Positions 18,867 through 27,761 of a stretch of 64,000 nt of DNA are shown here, one piece after another; position 1 is the first letter of the stretch, and every line of letters begins with the position of its first letter. The notes under the pieces were generated by a model. It saw only the letters and a program-made list of their open reading frames with translations, was not told the DNA's origin and did no database searches. Source of the stretch: Rhizobium sp. R634 (GTDB lineage: Bacteria > Pseudomonadota > Alphaproteobacteria > Rhizobiales > Rhizobiaceae); assembly GCF_002211305.1 (NCBI RefSeq), contig NZ_LOKW01000007.1, positions 1-64,000 of the forward strand, read 5' to 3'. Position numbers and translations under genes: made by a program.

Positions 18867-19020
18867 GAACTCCTCCCAGAGTTTGCCGGCGCCGCCCATG
18901 CGGGCCGGAATTTTCGAGATGTGACACTTCGCTTCGGTCGCTGCCGCTTCCGAAGCCGCCCGTGCCCTTGACGACGGCAATTAAGAGCGAAAGAAATCGG
19001 CTTGTCAATAAATAAATCCA

Positions 19021-19060
19021 ATTGAATTATTAATTCGATGTGGCATGCTCAATCGAATTA
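19021..19060. promoter_or_regulatory. Candidate FrcR operator
   Basis: An inverted repeat ATTGAATTA-T-TAATTCGAT (19,021-19,039) is followed by a third half-site ATCGAATTA at 19,052-19,060. It sits in the 326-base frcB-frcR divergent gap, between the start codons of the two operons, and is much more AT-rich than its surroundings. ROK repressors bind AT-rich palindromes, so autoregulation is plausible. Confidence 0.55.
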
Positions 19061-19192
19061 GGATGTACGGCGTCGCGCCTTTTCAAACGCAGAGACGGCC
19101 GCCGTACCGCTTTCAGCTACTGCGTAATTCACCCTCGGATCGATTCCGAACCGAGGGACCATGCAAGAGGCCAACGCTCGGGAGGAGCGGCC

Positions 19193-20440
19193 ATGTCGTC
19201 TTTGGATGGGCCGGAACACACACCGGTCCCGCCGCCAATTCTCAATCCGGCCGGGGGTGCGAACCAGGTCAGGGTGCGCGCCTATAACGAGCGGCTCGTG
19301 CTGTCGCTGGTGCGCCTCTACGGCGCCCTGTCGAAGGCCGATATCGCGCGCCGCAGCGGCCTGTCGGCGCAGACCGTCTCGGTCATCATGCGGGTCTTGG
19401 AAAAGGAGGGGCTACTGTCGCGCGGGGCGCCGGTGCGCGGCCGGGTCGGCCAGCCGTCAATCCCGATGCATCTCAATCCCGACGCGGTCTATTCCTTCGG
19501 CCTGAAGATGGGCCGGCGCAGCGCCGATCTGGTGCTGATGGATTTCGTCGGCCGCATCCGCATGCAGCTGCACCAGACCTATGCCTATCCGCTGCCGCAT
19601 GAAATCCTCGCCTTCGTCACCGCAGGCATCGAGGAGATCGAGAGCCGGCTCGACGACAAGCAGCGCAGCCGCATTGCCGGCCTCGGCATCGCCGCTCCCT
19701 TCGAGCTCTGGAACTGGGCCGAGGAAGTCGGCGCGCCGCCCGGCGCCATGGAAGTCTGGCGGGATGTCGACCTGCAGGCCGATATCGCCGCGCGTGTCTC
19801 CCATCCCGTCTTCCTGCAGAACGATGCGACCAGCGCCTGCGGCGCCGAGCTCGTCTTCGGCGTCGGCCCCTCCTATCCCGACTTCGTCTATTTCTTCATC
19901 GGCTCCTTCATCGGCGGCGGCATCGTGTTGAATTCGGCGATCTTTTCCGGCCGCACCGGCACGGCCGGCGCCATCGGCCCGCTGCCCGTGCGCGACAGGA
20001 ACGGCGAAACCAAGCAGCTGCTCGAAATCGCCTCGATCTTCGTTTTGGAAAACATGCTGCGCGAGCGCGGCATCGATCCCGAGCCGCTCTGGTATTCCGC
20101 TGACGACTGGGTGGATTTCGGCGAGCCGATGGAGATCTGGATCCAGGACACCGCCAAGGCGCTTGCGCAGGCGATCGTCGCCGCCGCCTCCATCGTCGAC
20201 TTCAGCGCCGCCGTTATCGACGGCGGCTTTCCCCATTGGGTGCGCAGCCGCGTCGTGCAGGCGACGATCGACGAAGCCGCCAAGCTCGACCTGCAGGGCG
20301 TCGTGATGCCCGAAATCATCGAAGGCGCGGTCGGCGCGCAGGCCCGCGCCATCGGCGGCGCCAGCCTGCCGATCTTTGCGCGTTATCTCACAGACCAGAA
20401 CGTACTCTTCAAGGAGGTAGACCATGCTGAAGGGACTTGA
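19193..20440 (+). CDS. frcR: ROK-family regulator of the fructose locus
   Basis: A 415-residue repressor: an N-terminal winged helix (LVRLYGALSKADIARRSGLSAQTVSVIMRVLEKEGLL, residues 32-68), then an ROK sugar-binding domain with FLQNDATSACGAELVFG and SFIGGGIVLNS. The canonical zinc-binding ROK signature is weak here, as in several NagC/XylR-like repressors. The start at 19,193 has GGGAGGAG upstream. It is divergent from frcBCAK with AT-rich inverted repeats between. The gene name follows the S. meliloti locus; the effector is likely fructose or a phosphorylated derivative. Confidence 0.85.
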   Translation: MSSLDGPEHTPVPPPILNPAGGANQVRVRAYNERLVLSLVRLYGALSKADIARRSGLSAQTVSVIMRVLEKEGLLSRGAPVRGRVGQPSIPMHLNPDAVYSFGLKMGRRSADLVLMDFVGRIRMQLHQTYAYPLPHEILAFVTAGIEEIESRLDDKQRSRIAGLGIAAPFELWNWAEEVGAPPGAMEVWRDVDLQADIAARVSHPVFLQNDATSACGAELVFGVGPSYPDFVYFFIGSFIGGGIVLNSAIFSGRTGTAGAIGPLPVRDRNGETKQLLEIASIFVLENMLRERGIDPEPLWYSADDWVDFGEPMEIWIQDTAKALAQAIVAAASIVDFSAAVIDGGFPHWVRSRVVQATIDEAAKLDLQGVVMPEIIEGAVGAQARAIGGASLPIFARYLTDQNVLFKEVDHAEGT

Positions 20441-20894
20441 TCCGCTTCTGAGCCCGGAATTGCTGTTCACGCTGCGCGCCATGGGCCATGGCGACGAGAT
20501 CGCCATCGTCGACGGCAATTACCCGGGCGTCGAACATGCACGCCGGCTGATCCGTCTCGACGGCCATCGCCTCATTCCGGTGCTCAACGCCGTCCTCAGC
20601 GTCCTGCCGATCGACGATTTCGTGCCCGAGGCGATCTTCCGCTCGACCGTCAAGGCCGAGCGCGACAAGCTCGATCCCGTACATGAGGAGATGATCGACT
20701 GCTGCGCGCGGCACGAACCGCATCGGCAGGTGGTGCCACTGATAGGCCCGGATTTCTACGGCCGGGTGAAAGCCGCCCATGCGGTGATCCAGACCAGCGA
20801 GCCCAGGCTCTATGCCAATATCATCCTGCGCAAGGGGGTGATCTATCCGAAGGAGGCGGGGACGCAGGCGGAGGTGGATCCGTTCGTTTATTAG
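20424..20894 (+). CDS. RbsD/FucU-family sugar mutarotase
   Basis: 156 residues. These enzymes interconvert anomers or ring forms of sugars such as ribose or fucose. The catalytic His is in MGHGDEIAIVDGNYPG (near residue 22) and the Tyr-x-Asn motif in YANIILRKGV (near residue 132). The start overlaps the end of frcR by 17 bases, with AAGGAGG inside the frcR coding region, so the two are translationally linked. In this context it may act on ring forms of fructose or ribose before phosphorylation. FucU or RbsD cannot be told apart from the sequence alone. Confidence 0.88.
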   Translation: MLKGLDPLLSPELLFTLRAMGHGDEIAIVDGNYPGVEHARRLIRLDGHRLIPVLNAVLSVLPIDDFVPEAIFRSTVKAERDKLDPVHEEMIDCCARHEPHRQVVPLIGPDFYGRVKAAHAVIQTSEPRLYANIILRKGVIYPKEAGTQAEVDPFVY

Positions 20895-20935
20895 GTTGCG
20901 GGCGATAAGTGATGCCTGGCCTGCGTGTGCCCTTT

Positions 20936-21060
20936 ACCCCTAACCCTCTTCCCGCCTGCGAGGGGACGTGCCCAACGAGAGGTGAGCGAGGAACGGAGAG
21001 GCCGCGGCGCGTCCCTTCTCCCCGCTTGCGGGGAGAAGGTGGCGGCAGCCGGATGAGGGG
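20936..21060. repeat. RIME-like intergenic mosaic element, copy 2
   Basis: About 125 bases, same order and orientation as the copy at 5849-5985: CCCTAACCCTC start, ACGTGCC and GAGAGGTGAG internal blocks, and GGATGAGGGG end. It fills the gap between the convergent mutarotase and proline-racemase genes. Confidence 0.75.
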
Positions 21061-21100
21061 CCGACCCCGCGAATTTCCGCCCCTCAACCTTAGGAAGCGT

Positions 21101-22138
21101 CTAGATCTCCCCCGCCGACGGCCCCCAGACATCCGTGAGCGCGAAGCCGCCGGGATGCGGGTCGAAAGGGTCGAGGGCCACCTGGGTGAGGCCGAAGGTG
21201 AAGCCGCGGCCGGTGATGGTGGGGATAACCGCCGGGCGGCCGGCGACCTCGGTCACCGCCTGCAGGCCGACCTCGAATTCCGAACCGATGATCGATTTCG
21301 AGGTGAAGCTGTCGCCGACCTTGGCCTTGCCGCGGGCATAGAGAGTGGCGAGATTGGCGGAATTGCCGGTACCGCAGGGCGAGCGGTCGGCGCGGCCCGG
21401 CCACATGGTGGTGCAGGTGCGCACCGTGCCGTCGGCTTCGGTATCGCGGAACATGACGTAGGCGATGCCTGAGATTGCCGGGATCTCGGGATGAACGACC
21501 TTGATGTCGCGGTTGATCAGATCCTTGAGGATCATGCCGGCCTGGACGAGGCCGGCGGCATTGGCCTTCTCGATCGTCAGGTTGATCTGGCCGACATCGA
21601 CGAGCGCATAGAAGATGCCGCCATAGCAGATATCGGCCTTGATCCTTCCCCAATGCGGCGTGTCGATCTCGACGTCGAGCTCATGCACGAAGGACGGCAC
21701 CATGGTGAGGCGGACCTTCTCGCAGCGCCCGTCGCGACAGGTGGCCGTCGCCTTGACGAGGCCGGCCGCAGTTTCGAGCGTCACGACCGTTTCCGGCTCC
21801 TTCATCTCGACGATGCCGGATTCGAGCAGCGCCGTGGTGACGCAAATGGAGTTCGAGCCGGAGCTCGCATGCGCCTGGTCGGGCTGCAGGATGATGAAGG
21901 CTGCGTCCGCTTCCGGATGTTTCGCCGGCAGCAGCAGATTAACCGAGCCGATCGGGGCGCCGCGCGGCTCCAGGCAAAGGAAACGGCGAAGCTCGTCGCC
22001 CTTCGGATTGGTGTTCAGCCAATGCAGCTGGGCGGCAATGGTATCGCCCGGGATTTTCGGAACGCCGCCGATTGCGACGCGGCCGATTTCACCTTCGGCG
22101 TGAACGTCGAGAAGCTGGATCGTGCGCTTCCATCTCAT
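21101..22138 (-). CDS. Proline racemase family protein (epimerase or dehydratase)
   Basis: 345 residues with the proline racemase fold. The first catalytic position, Cys in classic racemases (CGH), is Ser93 here (ASSGSNSICV). The second, Cys255, is kept in DRSPCGTGNSA. Ser/Cys members include some 4-hydroxyproline 2-epimerases; Thr/Cys members are trans-3-hydroxyproline dehydratases. The adjacent D-amino-acid oxidoreductase gene favours an L-to-D epimerisation followed by oxidation. An RBS-like GGAGGT precedes the start. The exact substrate cannot be assigned. Confidence 0.85.
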   Translation of the reverse strand: MRWKRTIQLLDVHAEGEIGRVAIGGVPKIPGDTIAAQLHWLNTNPKGDELRRFLCLEPRGAPIGSVNLLLPAKHPEADAAFIILQPDQAHASSGSNSICVTTALLESGIVEMKEPETVVTLETAAGLVKATATCRDGRCEKVRLTMVPSFVHELDVEIDTPHWGRIKADICYGGIFYALVDVGQINLTIEKANAAGLVQAGMILKDLINRDIKVVHPEIPAISGIAYVMFRDTEADGTVRTCTTMWPGRADRSPCGTGNSANLATLYARGKAKVGDSFTSKSIIGSEFEVGLQAVTEVAGRPAVIPTITGRGFTFGLTQVALDPFDPHPGGFALTDVWGPSAGEI

Positions 22139-22180
22139 ATCGAAACCTCCAGTTCACCCGCCAATGCGGATCGTTCTCAA

Positions 22181-23431
22181 TCAGTACCGGTCTATACGGA
22201 ACGGGGCCGCATGAACCGACGGCTTCACGCCGCTCACCATATCGCCGATCATCCGCGCTGTCGTTGCGGCATAGGTCAGGCCGAGATGGCCGTGGCCGGT
22301 CGCATAAAAGACGCCCGGTATCTTCGAGGACGGCGAAATGATCGGGATCGTATCCGGCAATGCAGGGCGATGGCCCATCCATTCCGTCGTCTCCTCCGCC
22401 TTCAAACCGGGAAGCGCGCGCTGGGCGTGGCGAACCAGCACCCGCGGGCGGCGGAAATCCGGAGCGGCATCGAGACCGGCGAGTTCGACATTGCCGCCGA
22501 CGCGGATGCCGCCCGCCGTCGGCGTCACCATGAAGGCGCGATGCGGCCAGATCACCGAATAGCGCATGGATATGCCGGGCTTCATGATCTGCGTGTGATA
22601 GCCGCGCTCGGTTTCGAGCGGGATCGGCTCGCCAAGCTTTGCGGCCAGGAAACGGGTGTGGACGCCGGCGGCCAGCACCACGGAATCGACTTCGACGCGA
22701 TTGCCATCCTCAAGCAGAGCGATAACGGTGCCGTCACCCCTGCGCTCGATGTTCCTGACGGCGCCGGAGAGGAAGGATGCACCGGCGGCCAACGCCGCAT
22801 CGGCGAGCTTCACGACGAGCTTGTAGGGATCGCGGATCGACTTGTTGTCGGGGAGCAGCACGGCTTTAGCAATCACTGGGGAAAGTGACGGCTCGTAATA
22901 TTGGATGGCGCCATTGCTCAAGACCTCGAATTCGAGCCCGTAGCGCTGCATCAGGGCGAGATGGGCGCGATCGGCGGCGAATTCAGCCTCCGTCTCGTAA
23001 ATCGCCAGGCACCCCTCCTCCGTCATCAATTCGGGTGCGCCGATCGCCTGCAGCATCTCCCTGAAATCGCCGAGCGCCCGGTGCGACAGGCTCATGCCGG
23101 CATCCTCGATCTCGCTCAGACGTGAGGGCCGGCCGGCGGCGAGGAAGCGCAGGAACCAGGGCAGCATCTTTGCCGCATAGGAGGGCCGCAGCCAGACCGG
23201 GCCTTCCGGATCGATGAGCCAACCGGGAAGCTTCTTCCAGGTCGAAGGACCGGAACCGGCGGCGAAATCGAGCGCGATGCTCGCCATATTGCCGAAAGAG
23301 GTGCCGCGTCCCGGCTCGCCTTTGTCGATCAGCGTCACCTGAAGTCCACGCCGCTGCAGCTCGAAAGCGATCGACGCGCCGATCACGCCGGCGCCGACGA
23401 CGGCCACCCTTTTCTTCGTCTCATTCGCCAT
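22181..23431 (-). CDS. FAD-dependent D-amino-acid dehydrogenase (DadA-like)
   Basis: 416 residues of the DAO/DadA family. The N-terminal FAD-binding VAVVGAGVIGASIAFELQRRG (residues 9-29) is complete, as is the C-terminal RVGGNVELAG and the ending GHGHLGLTYAATTARMI. The start at 23,431 (ATG) is preferred; a GTG 18 bases upstream is an alternative. It lies just upstream of the proline-racemase-family gene on the same strand (gap 42 bases), so the two probably act in one pathway, such as hydroxyproline use through a D-amino acid. Terminal electron acceptor unknown. Confidence 0.88.
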   Translation of the reverse strand: MANETKKRVAVVGAGVIGASIAFELQRRGLQVTLIDKGEPGRGTSFGNMASIALDFAAGSGPSTWKKLPGWLIDPEGPVWLRPSYAAKMLPWFLRFLAAGRPSRLSEIEDAGMSLSHRALGDFREMLQAIGAPELMTEEGCLAIYETEAEFAADRAHLALMQRYGLEFEVLSNGAIQYYEPSLSPVIAKAVLLPDNKSIRDPYKLVVKLADAALAAGASFLSGAVRNIERRGDGTVIALLEDGNRVEVDSVVLAAGVHTRFLAAKLGEPIPLETERGYHTQIMKPGISMRYSVIWPHRAFMVTPTAGGIRVGGNVELAGLDAAPDFRRPRVLVRHAQRALPGLKAEETTEWMGHRPALPDTIPIISPSSKIPGVFYATGHGHLGLTYAATTARMIGDMVSGVKPSVHAAPFRIDRY

Positions 23432-23500
23432 GTCATCAACCCACCGCACGGCAGACAGGATTGCCGCAGCGACTCTGATATATCACATCGGCGGCGATGC

Positions 23501-23592
23501 CTAGAGAATTCCGTTTTCTCCGAAGCACGGAAATTCTCTATCTCTTTGTTTTCACGCAATTCCGAACGCAAAACCGCAGTGCACTTTTGCTG
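23501..23592. repeat. Rhizobial intergenic palindromic repeat
   Basis: Between two same-strand genes. It starts CTAGAGAATTCCG and forms a hairpin (AGAGAATTCCGT / ACGGAAATTCTCT, one bulge), followed by an AT-rich block and CTTTTGCTGGAATTGCTC. I recognise this as an intergenic sequence recurring in Rhizobium genomes, but only one copy is visible here. Confidence 0.5.
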
Positions 23593-23611
23593 GAATTGCT
23601 CTGTGGGATTT

Positions 23612-24889
23612 TTACTGGCTTTCGGGCAGACCCGCGCCGACGCTGTCGCCGACCGAACCGACGGTATTGTTCATCGATTGGCCGAGGCGCTTCAGCTGGG
23701 CATCGTAATTGCGCCGCGTGCGCGGATCGAAGATGGCGATCGGCGTGCTGACGGCGACGCCGACCGCGCTTCCGGCGGTCTGGGCAGCGCCCATCGCCAC
23801 CGCGCCCACGGCCTCGCCGAGGCCGACATTGGAATCGGTGATGGTCTGGCCGGCGATCAGCCGGTCGCCGATCAGCTTCACCACCTCGGGGCTTTCGGCG
23901 AACTTGCCATGGTTAAGCCGGTCGCCGCCCTTGAGCTTGGTGAGGTCGAGCACGGTGATGCCGGCCGCCTCGAGCTTGCTGCGGTAAGGCTCGGCCGAGG
24001 GATCGATCTGGCCGAGGCGATCGATATTGCCGGAGATGCGGCGCGACAGGGCCAGCGCCCGATCGTCCTGCGAGACGAAGATGGTGAAATGCGGCTTGTC
24101 CTTGCCAAGGCTTGCGAACTGGCGGCCGAAGACGTCGACATCGAGATCCGGCGAGGCGAGGATGACATTGTTGATCTTGCCGGCGACGTGGCCGTTGCGG
24201 ATCGCCATCTGCCGGAGCGCCTCGACGGTCAGCCACGTGCCCATCGAATGGGCCATGACGGTGATGTCGCCGACGGCGGGATTGGCGGCGGTGCGGGTCA
24301 GCAGCTCCTCCAGCGCGTCGCGCGAGTAGTTGGTGCTTTCCTTGTCGTAATTGTAGTCGAAGATGCTGGCGCGCGAAGGCCAGGTGAAGACGACGGGGGC
24401 GACGTCGGCATGCGAATCGTGAACGATCTGGGCGAAGCGGTAGACGGCATCCTCATAGCGATTGTTGAAGCCGTGCACGAAGACCAGCACGCGGCGGCTT
24501 TTCGGCATATGCGTCTTCAGCCAGGTCTCGCCCGCCCGCTCCCCTTCCAGCGGATCGACGGACACGGTGACGAAATCGCGCAAGGGGTCGGCCGGCAGGC
24601 GTTTTGGCCACTGCACCTGGCCAACCTTGCGGTTGGCATCCGGCGGGATGGAGACATCAACGGCGTTGACAGCAAGCCCGGTGCCGCGTTCGCCGGAGAA
24701 GAGCACGGCGGGATTATCGTCGGCAGCCCGCGTCGTCGCCACCAGCAGGTCGACCTTCGACGTGCCCGACGGCACTGTACCGGCCGCCTGCATGACACCG
24801 ACCGGCCTGCCACCGCAGCCGGCGAGTACAAGCGCTGCCGCCAGAAGGCCTGCCATGGTTGCATGGGAGACGCGCCATTTGCCGATCAT
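23612..24889 (-). CDS. DUF900 alpha/beta-hydrolase lipoprotein
   Basis: 425 residues. The N-terminus carries a lipoprotein signal with lipobox LAGC (Cys25), so it is probably anchored on the periplasmic side of a membrane. The DUF900 hydrolase domain shows VFVHGFNN (137-143), a nucleophile elbow MAHSMGTW (Ser215) and LASPDLDVDVFG. The C-terminus is a Gly/Ala-rich tail of about 60 residues. The start at 24,889 has GGAG seven bases upstream. The natural ester or amide substrate is unknown. A small RNA gene lies just upstream on the same strand. Confidence 0.85.
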   Translation of the reverse strand: MIGKWRVSHATMAGLLAAALVLAGCGGRPVGVMQAAGTVPSGTSKVDLLVATTRAADDNPAVLFSGERGTGLAVNAVDVSIPPDANRKVGQVQWPKRLPADPLRDFVTVSVDPLEGERAGETWLKTHMPKSRRVLVFVHGFNNRYEDAVYRFAQIVHDSHADVAPVVFTWPSRASIFDYNYDKESTNYSRDALEELLTRTAANPAVGDITVMAHSMGTWLTVEALRQMAIRNGHVAGKINNVILASPDLDVDVFGRQFASLGKDKPHFTIFVSQDDRALALSRRISGNIDRLGQIDPSAEPYRSKLEAAGITVLDLTKLKGGDRLNHGKFAESPEVVKLIGDRLIAGQTITDSNVGLGEAVGAVAMGAAQTAGSAVGVAVSTPIAIFDPRTRRNYDAQLKRLGQSMNNTVGSVGDSVGAGLPESQ

Positions 24890-24990
24890 GATCAAACTCC
24901 AACCGGTGCGCGCACCGGACAGGCGGCGCCCGTTCAAATAGTCCGACGGCGCTTATCGAGTCAAACCAGACGAGATGGAAAGTCTGAGCG

Positions 24991-25112
24991 GAAAAAGAAA
25001 AGAGCCTGGCGCGGGAGGAGGTGCGCCAGGCTCTTGATCCTGACCGACAACTGGGAGGAGGAGTGTTGTCAGTCCGATGTAAGAGCGCTGGGAGGAGGAG
25101 TGCGCTGCTTAC
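24991..25112 (-). ncRNA. Cuckoo-type small RNA (three CCTCCTCCC hairpins)
   Basis: Read on the minus strand, three stem-loops follow one another: 25,112-25,079 (stem GTAAG..AGCGC), 25,074-25,042 (stem GAC-GACAAC) and 25,034-25,001 (perfect 12-pair stem AGAGCCTGGCGC). Every loop exposes CCTCCTCCC, complementary to Shine-Dalgarno sequences. The third hairpin is followed by TTTCTTTTTC and is a clear intrinsic terminator. A -10-like TTATAT (25,122-25,117) ends four bases before the first hairpin. This matches the alphaproteobacterial cuckoo sRNA architecture (such as the CcsR RNAs of Rhodobacter). There is no good ORF inside. The transcript ends are inferred. Confidence 0.8.
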
Positions 25113-25317
25113 GGAGATATAAGTACCCCATTCATTTGATCGGGAATAGCGAAATTACCGCAATGCAGCAATGCGCTGAATGCAAGGCTTGCCGTGAAAA
25201 TAACAGGTGACCGCCTCATTTTACAGCATGTTTGACCAGATGGTCGAAATTGTGCCGAAAAATGCACCGGCGAACGGCCGCACGCGTGGCGCGACCGTTT
25301 TATTCTTGTAGCGCCCG

Positions 25318-26199
25318 TCATGCGGCCTTGAAGAGCTTTTTGCCTTCGGCGTCCAGAGCCGAAAATTCTTCATCCGAGAGCACGATATCCACGGCCGCGA
25401 CGTTTTCCTCGAGATGCTTGACCTTGGAGGTGCCGGGGATCGGCAGCATCACGGGGCTGCGCTTCAGCACCCAGGCGAGCGCGATCTGGCTCGGTGCGGC
25501 GCCGTGCTTCCTGGCAATCGTATCGAGCAGGGAGCCCGGCTTGGCGAGATCGCCGGCAGCGAGCGGATACCAAGGGATGAAGCCGATATTGTGCTTGGCG
25601 CAGTAATCGAGGACATCCTCGCTGGTGCGGTCAACGAGATTGTAGCGGTTCTGGACGGTTGCGACCTTAAAGTGCTTCGAGGCGGCCTCGATATCGGCGA
25701 CGGAGACTTCGCTCAGACCCGCATGGCGGATGAGACCGGCATCGAGCAGCGATTTGATCGCATCGAATTGCTCCTTGGCCGGGACCTTCGGGTCGATGCG
25801 ATGCAGCTGCCAGAGATCGATTTGCTCGAGCCCCAGATTGCGCAGGCTCTTATGCGCCTGCTGGATCAGATATTCGGGCCGGCCGACCGGCAGCCAGATA
25901 TCGGGGCCGTGGCGGGTGAGGCCGCCCTTGGTGGCGATGATGGATTTGCCGCCATAGGGATGCAGCGCCTCCTTGATCAGCCACTCCGAAACATCCGGAC
26001 CATAAGAATCGGCCGTATCGATGAAGTTGACGCCGAGATCCGGCAGGCGCTTGAGCGTGCGGATGGACTCGTCGTGATCGTCCGGCTTGCCCCAGATACC
26101 CTTGCCGGTGACGCGCATGGCGCCGAAACCGAGACGATTGATCTCGATATCGCCGCCGATCTTGAAGGTGCCTGACTTGTCTGCGTTATGACTGGACAT
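25318..26199 (-). CDS. Aldo/keto reductase
   Basis: 293 residues, NADPH-dependent (beta/alpha)8-barrel reductase. The catalytic tetrad is visible: Asp61 and Tyr66 (FIDTADSYG), Lys91 (IATKGG) and His133 (DLWQLHRID). C-terminal cofactor-binding residues appear in [17 protein letters not shown]. The start at 26,199 has GGAGAGGAA upstream; the frame is open 78 codons further but with unlike composition. It is followed upstream by a TetR gene on the same strand, which may regulate it. The substrate is an unspecified aldehyde or ketone. Confidence 0.93.
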   Translation of the reverse strand: MSSHNADKSGTFKIGGDIEINRLGFGAMRVTGKGIWGKPDDHDESIRTLKRLPDLGVNFIDTADSYGPDVSEWLIKEALHPYGGKSIIATKGGLTRHGPDIWLPVGRPEYLIQQAHKSLRNLGLEQIDLWQLHRIDPKVPAKEQFDAIKSLLDAGLIRHAGLSEVSVADIEAASKHFKVATVQNRYNLVDRTSEDVLDYCAKHNIGFIPWYPLAAGDLAKPGSLLDTIARKHGAAPSQIALAWVLKRSPVMLPIPGTSKVKHLEENVAAVDIVLSDEEFSALDAEGKKLFKAA

Positions 26200-26429
26200 G
26201 ATCGTTCCTCTCCTGGTGAAAAAATCATTCAAAATCGGTAGAACCGTCGGAAGCGGCAAATGCTTTTCGAATTCGAAATTTCGCTGGATCGATGGCGAAG
26301 CCCGGCATGGCGATGACCCGCCGATCGAGGTGATAGGAAGAAATGTGGCCGCTGCGACGCCTGAGCATATAGGAAGGCGCCAAGCCGGATAACAGTGACG
26401 GGTCTGAAAATTGCCTGCGATGTGAGGCC

Positions 26430-27068
26430 TCAAGAGCGCCGGCTTTTCACCTCGTCGCCGAATTCCGCCAGCGTCTTCCAGAGTTCGGCGAAAGTCTCCT
26501 CTGCAAAATCTTGCAGAGAGGCGCCCGGCGGACGCTGCTGGCAGAGTTCACCACCAACGCGCATCGCGCCGATGACGATCGCCGCAAGGATGCGCATGCG
26601 GGGACCTTCAGCCGCATCGTTTCCCTTGCGCTGGAGTAGCGCCTCGGCGAGCTTCTGTTCGAGCTTGGCGTATTTCAATTGGTCGCGGGCCTTCAAGGCC
26701 GGCGTGCCCCGAATGAGTTCATGCAGCGCCATGCCCCTCTCGTCGGCGGAAGCGACAAGGGTCGCCATGATCGCCGCCTCCACCGCCTTGACGGAGGGCT
26801 CTTCCGCCGGCCTTGCCGCAACCGCCGCCATCAGGCGATCGGCGAAGGAATCCTGCCAGGCGAAAACGACCTCTTCCTTGGATGGGAAATAATCGAAGAA
26901 GCTGCGCTTGGAGATATCGGCCGCCTCGGTAATGTCCTCAATCGTCGTGGCGTCGAAGCCGCGCTCCAGAAAGAGGCTCATGGCAGCCTGCTCGATGCGC
27001 TCGCGCGTCTGCCGCCGTTTGCGTTCCCGTCTGCCTTCCGTCGATTGCGTCCGCTTGCTCTCAGCCAT
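26430..27068 (-). CDS. TetR-family transcriptional regulator
   Basis: 212 residues. It has a basic N-terminal tail, then a TetR helix-turn-helix ([48 protein letters not shown], residues 21-68) and a helical C-terminal domain. The start context is weak: AGGA directly abuts the ATG. It lies between the aldo/keto reductase and the PmtA-like gene, all on the minus strand, but gaps of 230 bases and about 20 bases suggest it is co-transcribed with the methyltransferase rather than the reductase. The ligand is unknown. Confidence 0.88.
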   Translation of the reverse strand: MAESKRTQSTEGRRERKRRQTRERIEQAAMSLFLERGFDATTIEDITEAADISKRSFFDYFPSKEEVVFAWQDSFADRLMAAVAARPAEEPSVKAVEAAIMATLVASADERGMALHELIRGTPALKARDQLKYAKLEQKLAEALLQRKGNDAAEGPRMRILAAIVIGAMRVGGELCQQRPPGASLQDFAEETFAELWKTLAEFGDEVKSRRS

Positions 27069-27089
27069 TCCTGCCCGGCATCATTCTGT

Positions 27090-27761
27090 TCAGCCGCCCG
27101 TTTGGTCGGAAAAGGCAGCGATATCCTCGATCTCGGCTTCGCTGCCACGATATCTGACGCGCTCACGCGAGAGTTCCAGCGGTTTGCGGCGCGAAATTCT
27201 GTAGACGGAGGCCGGCGGCAGATTCCGTACCGTGCCGCCGATGCGCACCGCCTTCAGGCCGAGGCGATCGAGAATTGGTCTCGGCACCGGGCAGCGCGGG
27301 CCATAGGTAAACTGATAGACGGCTCCGCCCGGCCGCATATAGGTGAAGGCGCCGGCAAGGATCGACGCGATCTTGCGCGGCGACATGGAGAGCAGCGGCA
27401 GGCCGCTGATCACGGCGCCGACCGGTTCGCCCTCGAAGATATCGGCCTGGGCGAGATGGGCCGCGTCCATCTGCAGGACACGTGCGGCCGGAAAACGAGC
27501 CTGCAGCGCCGCGATGAATTCCGGGCCGTATTCGATCAGCGTCAGATCGGCTTCGCTCACGCCGCGCCCCAGAAGCGCGCGGGTGAAAACGCCCGTGCCG
27601 GGACCGAGTTCGATGATCGGCCCGTCCAGCGCGGCAATTTCGCTCGTCATGATCCTGGCAAGAGAATCACCAGACGGTGCGATGGCGGCGACGCGAAGAG
27701 GGTTGCTGATCCAGGAGCGAAAAAAGTGCAGGAAATCGGAGCATGCAGTTTTTGCGATCAT
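27090..27761 (-). CDS. PmtA-like phospholipid N-methyltransferase
   Basis: 223-residue SAM-dependent methyltransferase. Motif I is IIELGPGTGVFTRALL. The N-terminus (FLHFFRSWISNPLRVAAIAPSG) and the VISGLPLLSMSP block resemble rhizobial PmtA, which methylates phosphatidylethanolamine towards phosphatidylcholine at the membrane. Rhizobia carry several paralogues, so this may methylate another lipid or a quinone. The start at 27,761 has GGGA upstream, and a further in-frame ATG at 27,806 exists. The TetR gene follows 22 bases downstream. Confidence 0.8.
   Translation of the reverse strand: MIAKTACSDFLHFFRSWISNPLRVAAIAPSGDSLARIMTSEIAALDGPIIELGPGTGVFTRALLGRGVSEADLTLIEYGPEFIAALQARFPAARVLQMDAAHLAQADIFEGEPVGAVISGLPLLSMSPRKIASILAGAFTYMRPGGAVYQFTYGPRCPVPRPILDRLGLKAVRIGGTVRNLPPASVYRISRRKPLELSRERVRYRGSEAEIEDIAAFSDQTGG

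Noticed and set aside
25001..25112. CRISPR-like or plus-strand riboswitch reading of the GGGAGGAGG repeats
   Set aside because: Only three units with unrelated flanks that form hairpins, and the T-rich tail lies on the minus strand. This fits a minus-strand sRNA, not an array or a plus-strand leader.
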